NCBI GenBank assembly: GCA_034509495.1
Contig: CM067504.1
Coordinates: forward strand, 7,266,256 to 7,330,255
DNA length: 64,000 nucleotides
Direction of reading: 5' to 3'
From: Acestrorhynchus altus
Lineage: Eukaryota > Chordata > Actinopteri > Characiformes > Acestrorhynchidae
Shown: positions 25,441 through 38,359 of the stretch, piece by piece
How positions within the stretch are numbered: position 1 is the first letter of the stretch
How the letters are laid out: the number at the start of each line of letters is the position of its first letter
Position numbers and translations under genes: made by a program
The notes under the pieces: model-generated
Told to the model about the DNA's origin: nothing
Database searches by the model: none
What the model saw: the letters and a program-made list of their open reading frames with translations, nothing else

Positions 25441-26048
25441 GGAATGACAGTCAATGGTTATAACAGGATATACTATAGCATATTCACTAAAATAAATTAA
25501 AAAAAGAACACTCAGAAGCAGTAGGTGCAGACTTGGGCTCAGGCCAGCACAACTGTAGCCTTGCTCTTGCCTTGCTTTGTCTCAGCATCAGCCAATCAAA
25601 AAGAAAAGAAATAGAAAAACAAAACTCATAACACAGTGAGACCCAGTGTAAAACCCATTATGCAGCTTAAAACCAACCTCTCTGGAACCAGTAAATTTAG
25701 CCATCTCTAGACATCCCTGCTACTACTATAATTCCTCAGCTAATGCTCTAGAAAATACTATGTTCAACACAGTATTAAATAATTGCAAAGGCCCTCCAAC
25801 ACACTTGAAAATGGTTCAATCAAAATGTATAAAATCTTCATAAGCAATTTTAGATGGGGGGAAAAAGAACCAAAAAACAAATGAACTGTTGGTGTGCTAA
25901 GCTATAATGCAAGGCTGTGATGAACTGAGCTCAAATCCAAAGCCTGTTTGAAAAACAATGCAGTTCACTGTAGGAAAGACAGACAGAGGGCATCCAATGT
26001 CTAGGCCACTTGTGGCCAGTTTTTTGTAGCTATCCCTCTTTCTTTCAC

Positions 26049-29000
26049 TTAGGCATTGATTGCCCTCCAGCGGTCACTGTCGATGCTGTTGATACTGTGG
26101 CCTGTTCCGTAGGGGCCAGACACAACATCATCCAGGTAGGCCCCCGATGTGTCGATCTGCGTGTTGGAATAGGGACTGTGCTCCAGGTCCTTCCTACTGC
26201 CCAGGCCGGCTGAGGAAGTGTGAGGCAAGTGCACATCTGGCTCATCCGGCTCATCTATCTGAGACTTATAGGAGAACAGGATCTTTGGCTCAGAGCTAAA
26301 ACCAGTAGACAGTGAGGAGGAAAGGAGGAGACAAAGACAGAGAATAAGACTTTATTCATATATCATTTACGTGCATGTAAACCATGGATTATTGCCAAGA
26401 TACAACATAAAAAAATAAATATTAAATACTTGGCAAACACTAGTTTGTAGAACTACGCTGCAAATTATACGCAAATGTATAGTATTCACAGCCTTTACTC
26501 AATACTTTGTTGAAGCATCTTTGGCATCAATTACAGCCTCAAGTCTTTATGAGTATGATGCTACAAGCTTGGAACAAGAAAGGGAAGTTTCTCACATTCT
26601 TCTTTACAAAACCTCTCAAGCTCGATCAGACTGGATGGGGAATGTTGGTGCACAGCCATTTTAGATTTCTCATGGTCTGAGAGCCTCTAAGATGGGCTGT
26701 CATGTGCTTTTCCCAGAGGAGTGGCTTCCGTCTGGTCACTCTACCATTATAGGCCTGATTGATGGAGTGCTGCAGAAATGGTTGTCCTTCTGGAAGGTTC
26801 TCCTCGCTCCACAGAGCAATGTTGGAGCTCTTTCAGAGTGACCATTGGGTTCTTGGTCACCTAACTAACACCAATCTGCCACAACCACCTAGTTTGGCCA
26901 AGTGGCCAGCTATATAAAGAGTCCTGGTGGTTCCACTGTGCTCATTGGGACTTTCAATGCAGCAGAAATGTTTCTGTACCCTTCTCCAGACCTTCGTCTT
27001 AATACAGTCCTGACTTAGAGGTCGACAGACAATTCCTTAGACTTCATGAGTTGGTTTGTGCTCTAACATGTACTGTCTATGAGACATAAACAGGTGTGTC
27101 TTTCCCAATCATGTCCAATCAACTGAATTTAGTATAGGTGCACCCCAGTCAAGCTGCAGAAACATCTGAAGGATGATCAATGGAAACAAGATGCTCCTGA
27201 GCTCAATTTTGATTGTCAGGGCAAAGGCTGTGAATACTTATGTACATGTTATATATTTTTTATTTCAAACAAACATTTCTCACTTTGTCATTGTGGGATA
27301 TTGTGAGTAGAATTATCAGGGGAAAAATGTTTTTAATCAATTTTGGAATATGGAAAACTTCCCGGATGCACAGCATGTGCAAATGTTTATGTTTATGGCA
27401 AAGATTTTGAGCTTGTAAAACAATAGTCACAAATGTACTGAAATTTGTAGCTGTGTTTAAGCAATCATAAAATCCAAATCAACAAATGAACTAGAATGCA
27501 CAAATTAGAAACTAGTAATAATAATAATAATATAATTTTAATTCACAAATATTGAAATATATTTAAATATATAAAAAAAAACTTTTAATGTCTAGAAAAG
27601 ATTACCATTTTAAAATCAAATGTTGTGAATGTGCACCTTCTATGCTGCATGCAAAATTTTCTGCAGTTGCAAATTTTGACCCTGTTTTGAAGGCTAATTG
27701 TTGGAAAAGCTTTCCCTAGTCCAATCAGGTTGCGGGTTTTATTTAACTAATCATTTTTTCCACATTTGTGAATTTAAATTATTGTTATTGTTATTATTAG
27801 TTTAACATTTAACATATTTGCACATTCCTTTGGTGGATTTGGATTTTACATGTATGCAGTTGCTCAAACGCAGCTACAAATTTCGATACATCTGTGACTA
27901 TTGTTTAACAAGATCAAAATCTTTTTGACCCTTTTTTGACTCCATACAGAATTACATAGTATCATTTTACAAAAAGGATACATTAAAAAACAATACTTAT
28001 GACAGCAATAAACATGAATAAATGTAAAAAATTATTAATTTGACAACTTAGACATTATTAGGCATTACTAAATATTTGAGAAGCGGCAGCTAATTGTCCA
28101 CAACATACTTTCTACTTACAACTATCAAAAGCATTAATAACCAAGCTATTGGGTCACCTGTTCAATCATTGTTTCTTCTAAAATTGATAATATTGGCTGC
28201 CACTTCTTGTTGGTGTGTGTTGGTGGAATTCTGACTGTAAAGTATCCTTTGGTGTCTTGAAAGGCACGTTCATGTAACTTCATGAATAAATGATTAAAAA
28301 TGCTTAATAAAGTCTTCAGTAGTGTCAATTGATAATTAGAGATTTCCAAACCAATTATTGTCATAAGTAGTGTTAATGTGCCCTACTTGTAGACAATCAC
28401 AAACATTTAACTGCACTGTTGCTTAATAAACCCTGTCCTGCTAGCTGTCCACATAAAGAGCTTCTGATGGAAAATAATGTTGAAAGTGCTGATGTAATTT
28501 CGAAAGAAATGAGTCAATCCTAGGATTCTGAGTACTCATATGTGCAATAACCTCTGATCCAAGTTACCAAAGCAACAATAACCAAAAGTACAAGCCTTTT
28601 GGGAATCTGTACTTACCCAAAAAACCCCTTGAGAAACGTGACATAGATGAGAGGAGCAAAGACGGAGAAGTAGAGGAATGTGGTCACGTCAACACAGCTG
28701 TGCACAAACACATACATGTGATCAGAATCTAATAAATAGTCATACCTCACCCAACTCACTGTTCAATCAAAGGAAGGTACAAGTGCAGCAATTACCAATA
28801 TAGTTTCATAACTATATTCAAGTACAATACTTTGACACATCTACACACAAGAGGTAGATTTATACTGTTACAGTAATACACAAAGAGAATGAGTTTGGAG
28901 GTAAAGGTCTTACCACAAGCCTTCTATGATGCCAGCACACAGCAGAGCACTTCCAATACCCTGTACCATATTTAGCACAGAAAGGATAGCAGCGTACACG

Positions 29001-32000
29001 TAGAAACTCCTCTTAGCTACAGAAAGATATTAGGACAAGAATAAGATTTAGGCTACAGTTAAAACTTTTGGTTACAGGGCATTGATAAACATAAGTTAAT
29101 AAATGGCAGTCCTGCTAATTATGGCTGGATAATATGGACAAAATTTAAATCTGAATATATTCCTTAAATTTTGGTTGAATTCAATATAATTCTGATATAT
29201 GGAGGTGCACATATCTGTATGCCACAAATGCACCTACAAACTTCTATAGCAAGTTGGCAAGTCTTGAGACCACCTCCTATAAAACTATAATAATATTTTA
29301 GAAATGAAAAAATACAAAGAAATATTTATCTTTTGCTGAGATTAGGCACTATCGCTTTTGGGTGTGTGTGTGTGTGTGTGCGGGTGCGTGTGGGTATGTG
29401 CATGCATGTGGGTGAATGTTGGGGTGTGTGGTTTGGAGAGAGTTAAGAGTCTGTTAAGTCATCACCTTTCAATTCAACTGAAAACTCAAACCAGGAACCC
29501 AACAGAACCCTGATGCAATATCAAAGCGAAAGCCCTGGCTGCAAACATTTTTTTTTTCACGCTTTCAGACAACAGCTCTGTCTGCATGCCTGTAATGTAC
29601 ACCACCATGCACTGATATAGCTTATGGTGTTCTGCTCTTTTATGCTAATTATGAAATAAGACATTACTTACATGGTAATGATATTCTTTCTCTGATGGGT
29701 GTTTTTGGCAGGACAACTATCAGAGAATAAACCTACAGGGAAAGTAAACAAATCTTAAAAATACAAAATATGTTCAGTAAAAACAACAAATACACTCAGA
29801 AAAGCACAGCAACAGCGCAAATATGTACTTAGTCTAAGAAACTGTACCGAACATAATATTGTTAACCAGTTATCCAACAGTCCTATTTACATACCCAGCT
29901 GAATACCTGAATTCTGACTTTACAGCATGAAACATACCTTCAGCTATATTCATGTTAGATTTCCCACTGTGTATCTGCATTCATTTAACCCTTTCAGGCA
30001 TGATGGTCATGACAGTAGAGAGTTATTTTCTATGTTTTTTGTTTTCTTTTGTCTGAAGTGTTTCTGGGAGGCTCATTCATTTAATCTGTTAATTCTTATT
30101 CTATTTATTATAATTATTCTATTTTACTTTATTTCTGATATTCTGCACATCCTTGGTTTTGAATTTTGATCAGAAAAAACAGATATTTTTAATTTATTTT
30201 TTATTTTAGTGGGAAAATTCATTCAAAACATTGCTGATAGCTGCAAAATTATTTTTGGTAATTGAGCAATTTCCACTAAAATATAGATAATCAAAATCAT
30301 TGGTTTTTGAAACCATTCATTCATTCATTCATTCATTCATTTTCTGAATTGCTTATTCCTGAATAGGGTCACGGGTGAGCCGGTGCCCAGCCGGCAACTC
30401 TGAGCGCAAGGGCGGGAAACAACCCTAGACAGGGCGCTAATCCATCGTAGGGCGCACACATACATCCGGGTTTTTGAAACCCTTTTATGGAACATTCTAC
30501 TGGCAAATTAATCCGTCCTATTATGTCAATAGCACACAAAAAAAAAAAAAACATGACAATCAGTCAAACATCAGGGTCAGGTTTTGTTTTTTGTCATCAC
30601 GCACTACCAAAACCTCTACGGAACATCCATTCCACAATTATGTGCATTAACCATTATGTGCCTTGTACTCTTTTAAATAGTCTTGCCAATGTCACACTGG
30701 ACCATATGTTGTAATCAAATGACCTTTGATTGTTTTTTTGTTAATGTGTCGAGTTCTGGCTTCACTTTCCTCTAGTGTGCTGACTGCATACAGAACTATG
30801 CTTTGTACATGACCATATCCTAGTTGGACTACCAGTTCTAGACTAGTATAAACCCACTGGTGTGCATGTAAACAGAGAAAATGAGAGCAGGGCTTGTACT
30901 GGACAGTTACCAGAAAAAAGAAACAGGAGCTTGCCAGCCAGAAGTGTCGCCCCCCATGGCCATAGATGTTAAAATCATCAGCAGACAGATGCTGATCAGG
31001 ATACAGGATCTCCAATGTTCCCTGAAGTAGGAAGAAATATATAATAATTATCAAAATGACATCATCATGATGGAAAAAAGAACATGCTCCAAATTTACTC
31101 CAAAAGTACTTTTAATAAAATCCATTTACATGAACTATAAAGGTGACATTTTGGACATACAATGTTTTTGTATGGCAGCAATGAATTGAGAACTGTTATT
31201 AATTATTAAAGAATTAAATTATTTTTTAATAATACTGACTCTTACCTGTGTAATGGAGTAAGCAAGTGCCAAGACTGCAGTTATAGCAAGCACACGTTTG
31301 ATACTAGACTTGCTTTCCAAATGACCTGTAACAATAAAACATACAGTCCCTGCTAGATCACAGTCCACACTTCAGTGTACACATCAGTTATTCATGTTAT
31401 GCTGAATTAATCCCGTGGTCCACCAAATCTATTTCATGTTTCTATTTTAAAGTCCACACCAAGGGAGTACTCATTACAGAATTAAACAACATAAATTCAA
31501 CTATATCACCAGACTAATCAGACAAATGAAGCCTACCGAAAGCCAGTCCCAGTATGATAACACTGAGCTCAATGGTTAACAGGAAGAAGCGAGTAATCTC
31601 CCACAGCACCTGAAAGTACACATAAAATACATAGTCCTTATCAGATTTTATTACTATACAAATGGCACTAAATAAGTCCATCTCCATCTAGATGCAAAAC
31701 ACTTTACATCTCCTCTGTCACTTTGCAAAAGGCACCAAGCTGGAATGATTCAAAACTGTGAATCTGCTTATTCAAAGAGGAGGAGAAGCGAGAGTGAAAG
31801 GTTGTGTTGTTTATATAGGCCATTAAATAATCTCATTTCCTCATTTCTCTTATCATTTACCCTCACCAACAATGCCATCCTATTTCATTCTTATTCATTA
31901 TTACGAGTTATATCAGCTGACTGTAATGATGCCTACAATCTAAAAACAGCACTTTGGTTTTCCCCTTCAGGTTAACTACAGGACGAAGTGTTCTGCATAT

Positions 32001-34893
32001 ACAATGGGTCTCTTGGGTATGTTCACACAGCAAGATAAAGTGTCCCAAATATCAACATTTCTCATCAAACCTTTTTTAAATACAAGATTTCATCTCTTAA
32101 AATGTGACATATCTAAAATGCACCCAGTCTGTGCTCCTAAACTAACTTGCACAAGCAATGACTCACGTCTCCTCTGTGTTCATTTATGAGGCTCGTCAAG
32201 CTGGATTGACAAAGTCAAATGAATTTGGGTATAACTGCTCAGATCTGCTTTCAGTACCAAATATTAAAATGGCCCAAATTACAACTGAAAAGATCAGATT
32301 CAGTGTCTTTTGCTGTTCACACTGCAACACAAAATCTGATTTGGGTTAATTTTCTGTTTTCTGAGACAAATTGTGAAAATTGAAAACCAAAGATTTATTA
32401 AAAATCAATAAATACAAGACTGCCAGTTCATATTGCAATTAGTGATTGTTCGTCATTTATAAGATTTCTGGATTGATTTCTTTTTATATTTTTACAAAGA
32501 CCTTTTTATGTAGCATTGCTATTAAAATTATTACAATATAAAATACCATTCAAAAGTTTGTAATCCATGGCTGTGACCAAAATGAATCCCTATTTACATT
32601 TTAGTGCATTAATGAGTATGTCAGCCATTTTCCTCTGAGCCTCCATATAATACATTTTTTAAGATTTTGAGGCCACTATAATCTCCCACAATTCACTGGT
32701 AAATTACAGGAAACAACGTAGCTCACTAAACAAGTATGGGCCAGAATGGAACCGTGAGTCTTGCTACTAAGCAACACAGTGGAACAAATGGAGCTGACGT
32801 TTGCTTGTATAGCTAGCTAGCTGAGCCAGTGATAGTTATGAACCACTAAACACTGTGAAGTTAAGAGGTTTCACCATGTAACGTTAGTTCACTGATGGGA
32901 GGCTTATGTTTGTAAACAGCTAAATCAAGGATTTTTCCATGAACAGCACAAAGCTTTACTAACTTACATTTTTTAAATGAAAAAAAAAAAGACTGAAAAT
33001 ACTGAAGCTACAGCTGGCAACAAGATGGAACAGAATGTTAAACTGACAACACAAACCAGGATTTGTCCCCAGGTTTGCAGCTATCCTGAGACCTATATTC
33101 AGGCGATTCTTCATTTTATGTATATTTGGAAAACATAGAATGTTCAGAACTGTAGTAAAAACATTAAATACTCTGCCAGTTACATTATGAAACTAGACCA
33201 CAGAGGCATGTTCTCATAAGTTATGACAACAGTCATATAAACAAACGAGACATTATTATGGGCGCTTTCCTATGGTAATAAAGGCATTACTCCTGGGACC
33301 AAATTCCATCAGTGACAGAATATAAAGAGAGCTTTTTGCAGAACAGTGGATCCTGTACTGAAAAATAATGACTTCCAAAGTTTGGAAATTATTTCTATAC
33401 GTGTATATAGATACACAAACCTAAAATACATGAGACAGTAGTTGTGGCAGGTTTTTGAAAACACTTAGTAAAATTCATGCTGTTCACCATCACATGTACA
33501 CTTCCTTAAAGAAAAAAATGGTTAATTGGTTTATTTCAGTCAAGCTGTATTATTTACCTTGTCTATTAGGATGGCAGCATTGGATGCGCTCACAGTCATT
33601 GAGACAATAGCACGAGTGATTCCTACTGCTGCCACTACAAAAACCTGCACCAGGAGAAAAAGAGTCATGTCAACAAAGCAGAAAAGGCTCTCTGTTTCTG
33701 ACACTGCCAGTATGTGCTGACTTGGTAGCAGTTTACATGTAAAACTGTTCTCAGATCACTAAGTAGTGGAAGCAGCTCACCAGTGCGTAGAAAGTGACAA
33801 AGATGGGACTGGAGGTGAGGCGGATTTTAGCCCGAGCTGATGGCAGCTTCCACATCAGGAACATTAGGAAGGCAACATTAGGTACCAGCAACAGCAAATC
33901 CCAAAAGCGCACCCTAAAAAGACAGGTCATACACTGGGTTTAAAGGGGAACACAACTGACTGATCACACATTTGGTATTATTACAGGTCTGTGATGTAAA
34001 CAAAGCCATTCAGACTGCCTCAGTCTACCTGCAGTCATGGTGAAGACGTACACACAGGGTGTTGTAAGACAAACTAGTCATGAAAAAAGTTAATTTTCAC
34101 ATTACAATTCACTGGTTGTTTGAACTGTAAATAAAATGAATTTATTTGTATGGCAGACACAGTAACTCAGTTCTTCAGTCATTATGTTTGTCTACAATGA
34201 ACATTAGGTCCTTCAATCAAACCTGAAATACATCATACAAATACCTCTACACAGAGATAAAGCCAAACCCACACAATCAAAACTGAAAGTTCTTTAAAAC
34301 ACAATGGGAAATGCCCAAACTGCCCAGGAATGCATAGAAGGAAGTGCAACTGACAGCAGGAAAGTAGAAATGAAATCAAAGACACCTGTACATTACAGGC
34401 ACATTGTAAGACACTTTGAGTCAAAGAAAGTGTTTCAATGCCTACATATGAATCAGATTTCTCTAGCGTCAGTTACCCATCATCAGCCAGTCCAAATATT
34501 GCCCATTTCAAAGTTTTGTTCTAATCGTCTCTCTGTTCAGCAATTTATTGGAGGATTGACTCAAATGGACTGGATAAGGAAAGAGGGGGACTAGGCGGTA
34601 TTCCTAATGGCCAAAATCTTTTAAATTGGCTGATGACATTTCAATACAACCAAACTGTTGACCCAATTAGCTAAAACCACAGATCTGAGTACTCAAATAT
34701 AGAGATAAGCATGAGAATAAGCATACCTGGAGTTGCCTATGTCTTCATAAAGGACCTGTAGGCATTTGTGTGGCTGACTGATGTTAGCTTCAGATGGCCA
34801 TGTAGGCATTGCTGAAGTGTTCTCCACCGTTGGAACTGCAGTGCCATTGCCATACTGTGCAAACCTCACCACGGCAGTCACCGTATCCAGCAT
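26049..34893 (-). CDS. tpra1: Transmembrane protein adipocyte-associated 1 (TPRA1/GPR175), complete
   Basis: Ten coding exons, minus strand: 34893-34727, 33913-33781, 33644-33558, 31609-31537, 31325-31246, 31021-30911, 29732-29672, 29016-28914, 28697-28617, 26295-26049 (TAA). All junctions are GT-AG and the phases agree; the total is 380 residues against 373 in human TPRA1. The protein is a seven-pass, GPCR-like membrane protein of poorly defined function. The extracellular N-terminus has three N-glycosylation sequons (NGT at 16, NTS at 25, NIS at 37), then LYEDIG. Hydrophobic segments follow in exons 2-9, for example [18 protein letters not shown] and [12 protein letters not shown]. The loop [10 protein letters not shown] and the motif [15 protein letters not shown] are nearly identical to human. 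The cytoplasmic tail starts [13 protein letters not shown] and ends [10 protein letters not shown], the family's conserved terminus. The start codon is in a 5' exon whose acceptor lies at about 34908, so at least one untranslated exon lies upstream. The last intron carries a Tc1 relic. Confidence 0.96.
26485..27378 (-). mobile_element. Tc1-like element, family A, internally deleted, in the last tpra1 intron
   Basis: Minus-strand order: the right end (CTTCCCGGATGCACAG, about 27358) carries the family-A terminal motif. Next comes HTH-region sequence matching the other copies (TCCTGGTGGTTCC ... AGTTTGGCC). After a deletion of the catalytic centre comes the transposase C-terminal segment (TATGATGCTACAAGCTTGG). 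The left terminal repeat is eroded. Confidence 0.8.
30339..30470 (+). repeat. Dispersed teleost repeat fragment with a (CATT)n head
   Basis: (ATTC)n is followed by TTGCTTATTCCTGAATAGGG, TCACGGGTGAGCCGGTGCCC and CAGGGCGCTAATCCATCG. These are the blocks of the common fish repeat also seen at 808-1015. It lies in tpra1 intron 6. Confidence 0.6.
31620..33540. other. tpra1 intron 3, no further feature
   Basis: AT-rich. Stretch 32200-32345 (CAGATCTGCTTTCAGTACC ... AATCTGATTTGGGTT) resembles a diffuse dispersed repeat also hinted at near 3600-4020, but I cannot define its ends. No exon is missing here, since the flanking tpra1 exons join in phase. Confidence 0.4.
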
Positions 34894-35371
34894 TCTGCAT
34901 CCAGGCTAAAGGACAATACACACATTTTATACACCTCAAAAGGAAATACACACCTAAATAACTTCTCTAGCACTCAAACTCAGTTTACAGTCAGAGAGAG
35001 GAACAGAGAAATATCACAATTTGATACAGAAAACAAGAAGACCTGTGCTTATCTAGTGATCAGCTACAACAATGAATACAAATGTAAGGAGACTTTGATT
35101 AGATTACATTCAAATGTAAGTGATCTCAGAAAACGATTACTATGATACTATAAGCAGTCCTTCATTAGATACAGTAGAGTTAGTGCTAAGCTGAGGAATA
35201 AGAAACATGGTTATCTAGATTGCCGTCACCACCGTTTGCAACACACTTGGCAGCTCATAGTCCAAGACTGAGATAAATGTATTGGATTCCTCCTCAAACT
35301 TCTGCTGTTTTGAACAGAGCAGCTAAAAGATCAAGGGAGTCAAATAATATTTAGAGACTTAAACATTTTCC

Positions 35372-36172
35372 TTGATTTAACAAGTCATTCACTCAATTTA
35401 ATAAACCGTTCCCTTGGTTTAGTACACTGCTCCCTCTGTTTATTAAACTGTTCCTCGGTTTAGTACACCATTCCCTCGGTTTATTTAACTGTTCCTCGGT
35501 TTAGTACACCATTCCCTTAGTTTATTAAACTGTTCCTCTGTTTATTTAACTGTTCCTCTGTTTAGTACACCGTTCCCTTGGTTTATTAAACTGTTCCTCG
35601 GTTTAGTACACTGCTCCCTCGGTTTAATAAACTGCTCCTTGGTTTAGTACACCGCTCCCTCAGTTTAATAAACTGTTTCTCGGTTTAGTACACCATTCCC
35701 TTAGTTTATTAAACTGTTCCTCGGTTTAGTACACCGCTCCCTCGGTTTATTAAACTGTTCCTCGGTTTAGTACATCGTTCCCTCGGTTTATTAAACTGTT
35801 CCTCAGTTTAGTACATCGTTCCCTCGGTTTATTAAACTGTTTCTCGGTTTAGTACACCGTTCCCTTGGTTTATTAAACTGTTCCTCGGTTTATTAAACTG
35901 TTCCTCGGTTTATTAAACTGTTCCTCGGTTTAATACACCGTTCCTTGGTTTAGTACACCATTCCCTCTGTTTAATACACCGTTCCTCGGTTTAGTACACC
36001 CTTCCCTAGGTTTATTAAACTGTTCCTCGGTTTAGTACACCGTTCCCTCGGTTTATTAAACTGTTCCTCGGTTTAGTACACCCTTCCCTCGGTTTATTAA
36101 ACTGTTCCTCGGTTTATTAAACTATCCCTCGGTTTAGTACACTGCTCCCTTCGGTTAATATACTGTCCCCTG
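35372..36172. repeat. 41-bp dimeric tandem array in the tpra1 5' intron
   Basis: About 19 copies of a dimer made of two related half-units: GTTTATTAAACTGTTCCTCG (20 bp) alternating with GTTTAGTACACCGTTCCCTC+G (21 bp). Alternation is strict over most of the array, with local runs of the first half-unit near 35880-35940. Half-units contain the palindrome TTTATTAAA or its variant. Confidence 0.95.
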
Positions 36173-36711
36173 TTCATTTAAAGCAACTTTAAGTGTCTTT
36201 AAATACCTTGACCCCTCAATTGTTAAATTATCCCAACTCCACCTTGGGTTATCTATAAAAATGTCAGCAATTGAAACGTTTAAATCAGAACGTTGTGAAA
36301 TCATTCTACAGTCAACAACTTCGCCAGCTGAGCTTCATTCTTCACTAATCCGGCAGGACAGCAAATATAAACACCGGGCTTTACAGCGCCTTAAGTGGAC
36401 AGTGTTATAACTGAAACATAAAACGACACAAACCATCGCTGAAGATCAGAAATCCGTCCAGTGCTCAAGTTTACTCACTCACTACGCAAACAACAACAGT
36501 AGCGTTATGTCACCTAAACAGCCATTCAGACTAAAGCACTCACTCTTAAATATACCAGAGCTTTCCTTTACACATCACTGAGCTGACTGGGTCCACACCA
36601 GTCTACACGGCTGACCAGTAAGCAGGCCAGCTCAGTTGCGCCCTGATCGTATTAACTGTTAGCAGTTAGCTACTGAGCTAACGTCATATGTATCGTCATG
36701 AACCTCTTTAC

Positions 36712-36920
36712 CGTCACGTGAAACGAGTTCAGATCAGGAACAACTGCGTTCTCGGCTCGAATCAATGGAGATACAAGCAAACAACATAGCAGCTTTCGGC
36801 CGAGTCGACGTTTACGGCCGATATAAACAGCCAGCCGTCCCCGTGTCTCCGACTCCAGCCGAGCGCCGCCGAACAGCCGCCCGTCACATCAACACGCCGA
36901 TGCACGTGAGCACACGCCCC
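36712..36920 (-). promoter_or_regulatory. tpra1: Probable tpra1 promoter and untranslated first exon
   Basis: This is a CpG-rich island in AT-rich surroundings, upstream of the tpra1 coding exons. On the minus strand a plausible splice donor, GTGACG|GTAAAG, occurs with the exon end at 36712; it would join the acceptor near 34908 just 5' of the ATG exon. The palindrome TCACGTGA (36714-36721) and another CACGTG near 36905 are E-boxes of the USF/MITF/TFE type. The start site is not determined. The short open frames on both strands here look like CpG-island chance frames. Confidence 0.45.
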
Positions 36921-37127
36921 CACCGCCCGGGTTGCCAGGTACTGCCACACAAATCCATCTGTCTCAAACCCGCCAGAAGCTGAACAAAACAAACTATAAA
37001 TTTCATAAGAACTACCAGTGTAGCAATCTCCTTCCAATCTTACTTATTAAATAATTAAATCTAAATCATACTTCTTGTTAAGCATTCTGTTTATAGTATT
37101 ATTTGTCCTATCAACACAGTGATAAAA

Positions 37128-38237
37128 GTCAACTCACACGCTATGGGGCTATGAGCACAAGTGCCCGGAGCGGTGGGCAGCCCAATCCACTGTATATTAG
37201 AGTTGGGCGGATCAATCCAAATATCGATAATATGGATACCAACGCTGGTATTGGTATTGATTAATACTAGTGTAAAAAAATCGATACTCAAGCGTTATTT
37301 CTCTCCCGCACGCACTCACTCACAGTTGCGCATGCGCATTCACCAAACTCTCCTCTTTATAAGAATCGCTCTGTGCACCTGTGCGCCCGGCACCTGTACG
37401 CTCGTCTTTTATTGATTCACGCGCCAGCCAATTAGTCATGAGGGTAGGCTCAGCCTGGCCCGCCCACTCAGCCTGGCCCGCCAATCAGCGGTCTCTTCGA
37501 GTCGACACGTCACAGTACGGAGAGAGACGCTTCATTTTATTGTCTATTATTATATATTATTTATTTTATTGCAGAAAATCAAACTTTGTGTGAAACTATT
37601 AACAGTATTTGTTGTTGTGTTATGGTTTGTCAGCCCTCTACCTCAGCAGATCGTGTTTGAAGTTGTAATATTTTTTACTCTGTTTATTTAAGAAAAAACA
37701 GAATTGCACAGAAAGGAAGAAAATTCCTTATTTTTTATTGTATTTTCTAATAACAATTCTATTTCTAATAACAATTCTAACAATTTCTAACAAAGAACAA
37801 AAAAAAAAAATATAGAAAAGATGTCAGTGAGGGAAGAATGTTTTTTTTTGTATTGTAGTTTCTCCTTTTTTGCCTTTTGACTTATTTTCCTAATGTTGAG
37901 GCAAACTTTGTTTTGTTACTGTTCCATTGTTTCTAAAAAAAAATGTTGACTGTGATAATAAAGTATTTTGTTGTCATGTACAATGTTTGGCAAAATTCTG
38001 TCCTAGGTGTTTTGGATCCTTTGAATCTATGAAGCTTAAATATTGGTATCGATATTGGCGATACTGACCCTGCATTTACTTGGTATCAGATCGATACCAA
38101 CATTCCCGGTATCGCCCACCTCTACTGTATGTGTCTTGCTCAAGGGAACTTCAGTCATGTCCTCACAGTTAGGGTATTCGAACCGGCAGCCTTTCAGTCA
38201 CAAGGCTGGTTCCGTACCAGGCAATGGCTGCCCCACT
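37128..38237 (-). mobile_element. tRNA-derived SINE split by a hAT element
   Basis: The right part (38125-38237), read on the minus strand, has the tRNA-like head and B-box (GGTATTCGAACCGG on the plus strand). The left part (37128-37197) contains GTGCCCGGAGCGGTGGGCAG, which belongs to the body of the same fish SINE type. The 927 bp between them is a separate element (37198-38124). Confidence 0.75.
37198..38124. mobile_element. Nonautonomous hAT-type transposon inside the SINE
   Basis: The ends TAGAGTTGGGCGG and CGCCCACCTCTA are imperfect inverted repeats. Both ends also carry subterminal 'GATACCAAC/GGTATCGATA' blocks. It is flanked by an 8-bp duplication, CTGTATAT (37190-37197) and CTGTATGT (38125-38132), with one mismatch; 8 bp is the hAT signature. 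No transposase frame is present. Confidence 0.8.
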
Positions 38238-38317
38238 GTCATTATCTTTTTAATATTATCTTTAACAGTCATCGTTACAGTCACAAATCCCTGTCAAAAA
38301 TAATTAATCTTATTTTT

Positions 38318-38359
38318 AATTAGAATTATTCTAATTGGAATTAGAATTATTCTAATTCC
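38318..38359. repeat. Two adjacent copies of a 19-bp palindrome
   Basis: AATTAGAATTATTCTAATT occurs at 38318-38336 and again at 38339-38357, separated by GG. The second copy extends to a 23-bp palindrome with flanking GG and CC. Confidence 0.95.

Noticed and set aside
36762..37037. Open frames of 91 and 72 codons on opposite strands in the CpG-rich patch
   Set aside because: GC-rich promoter DNA keeps frames open by chance; no similarity to known proteins could be recognised and they overlap a likely tpra1 first exon.
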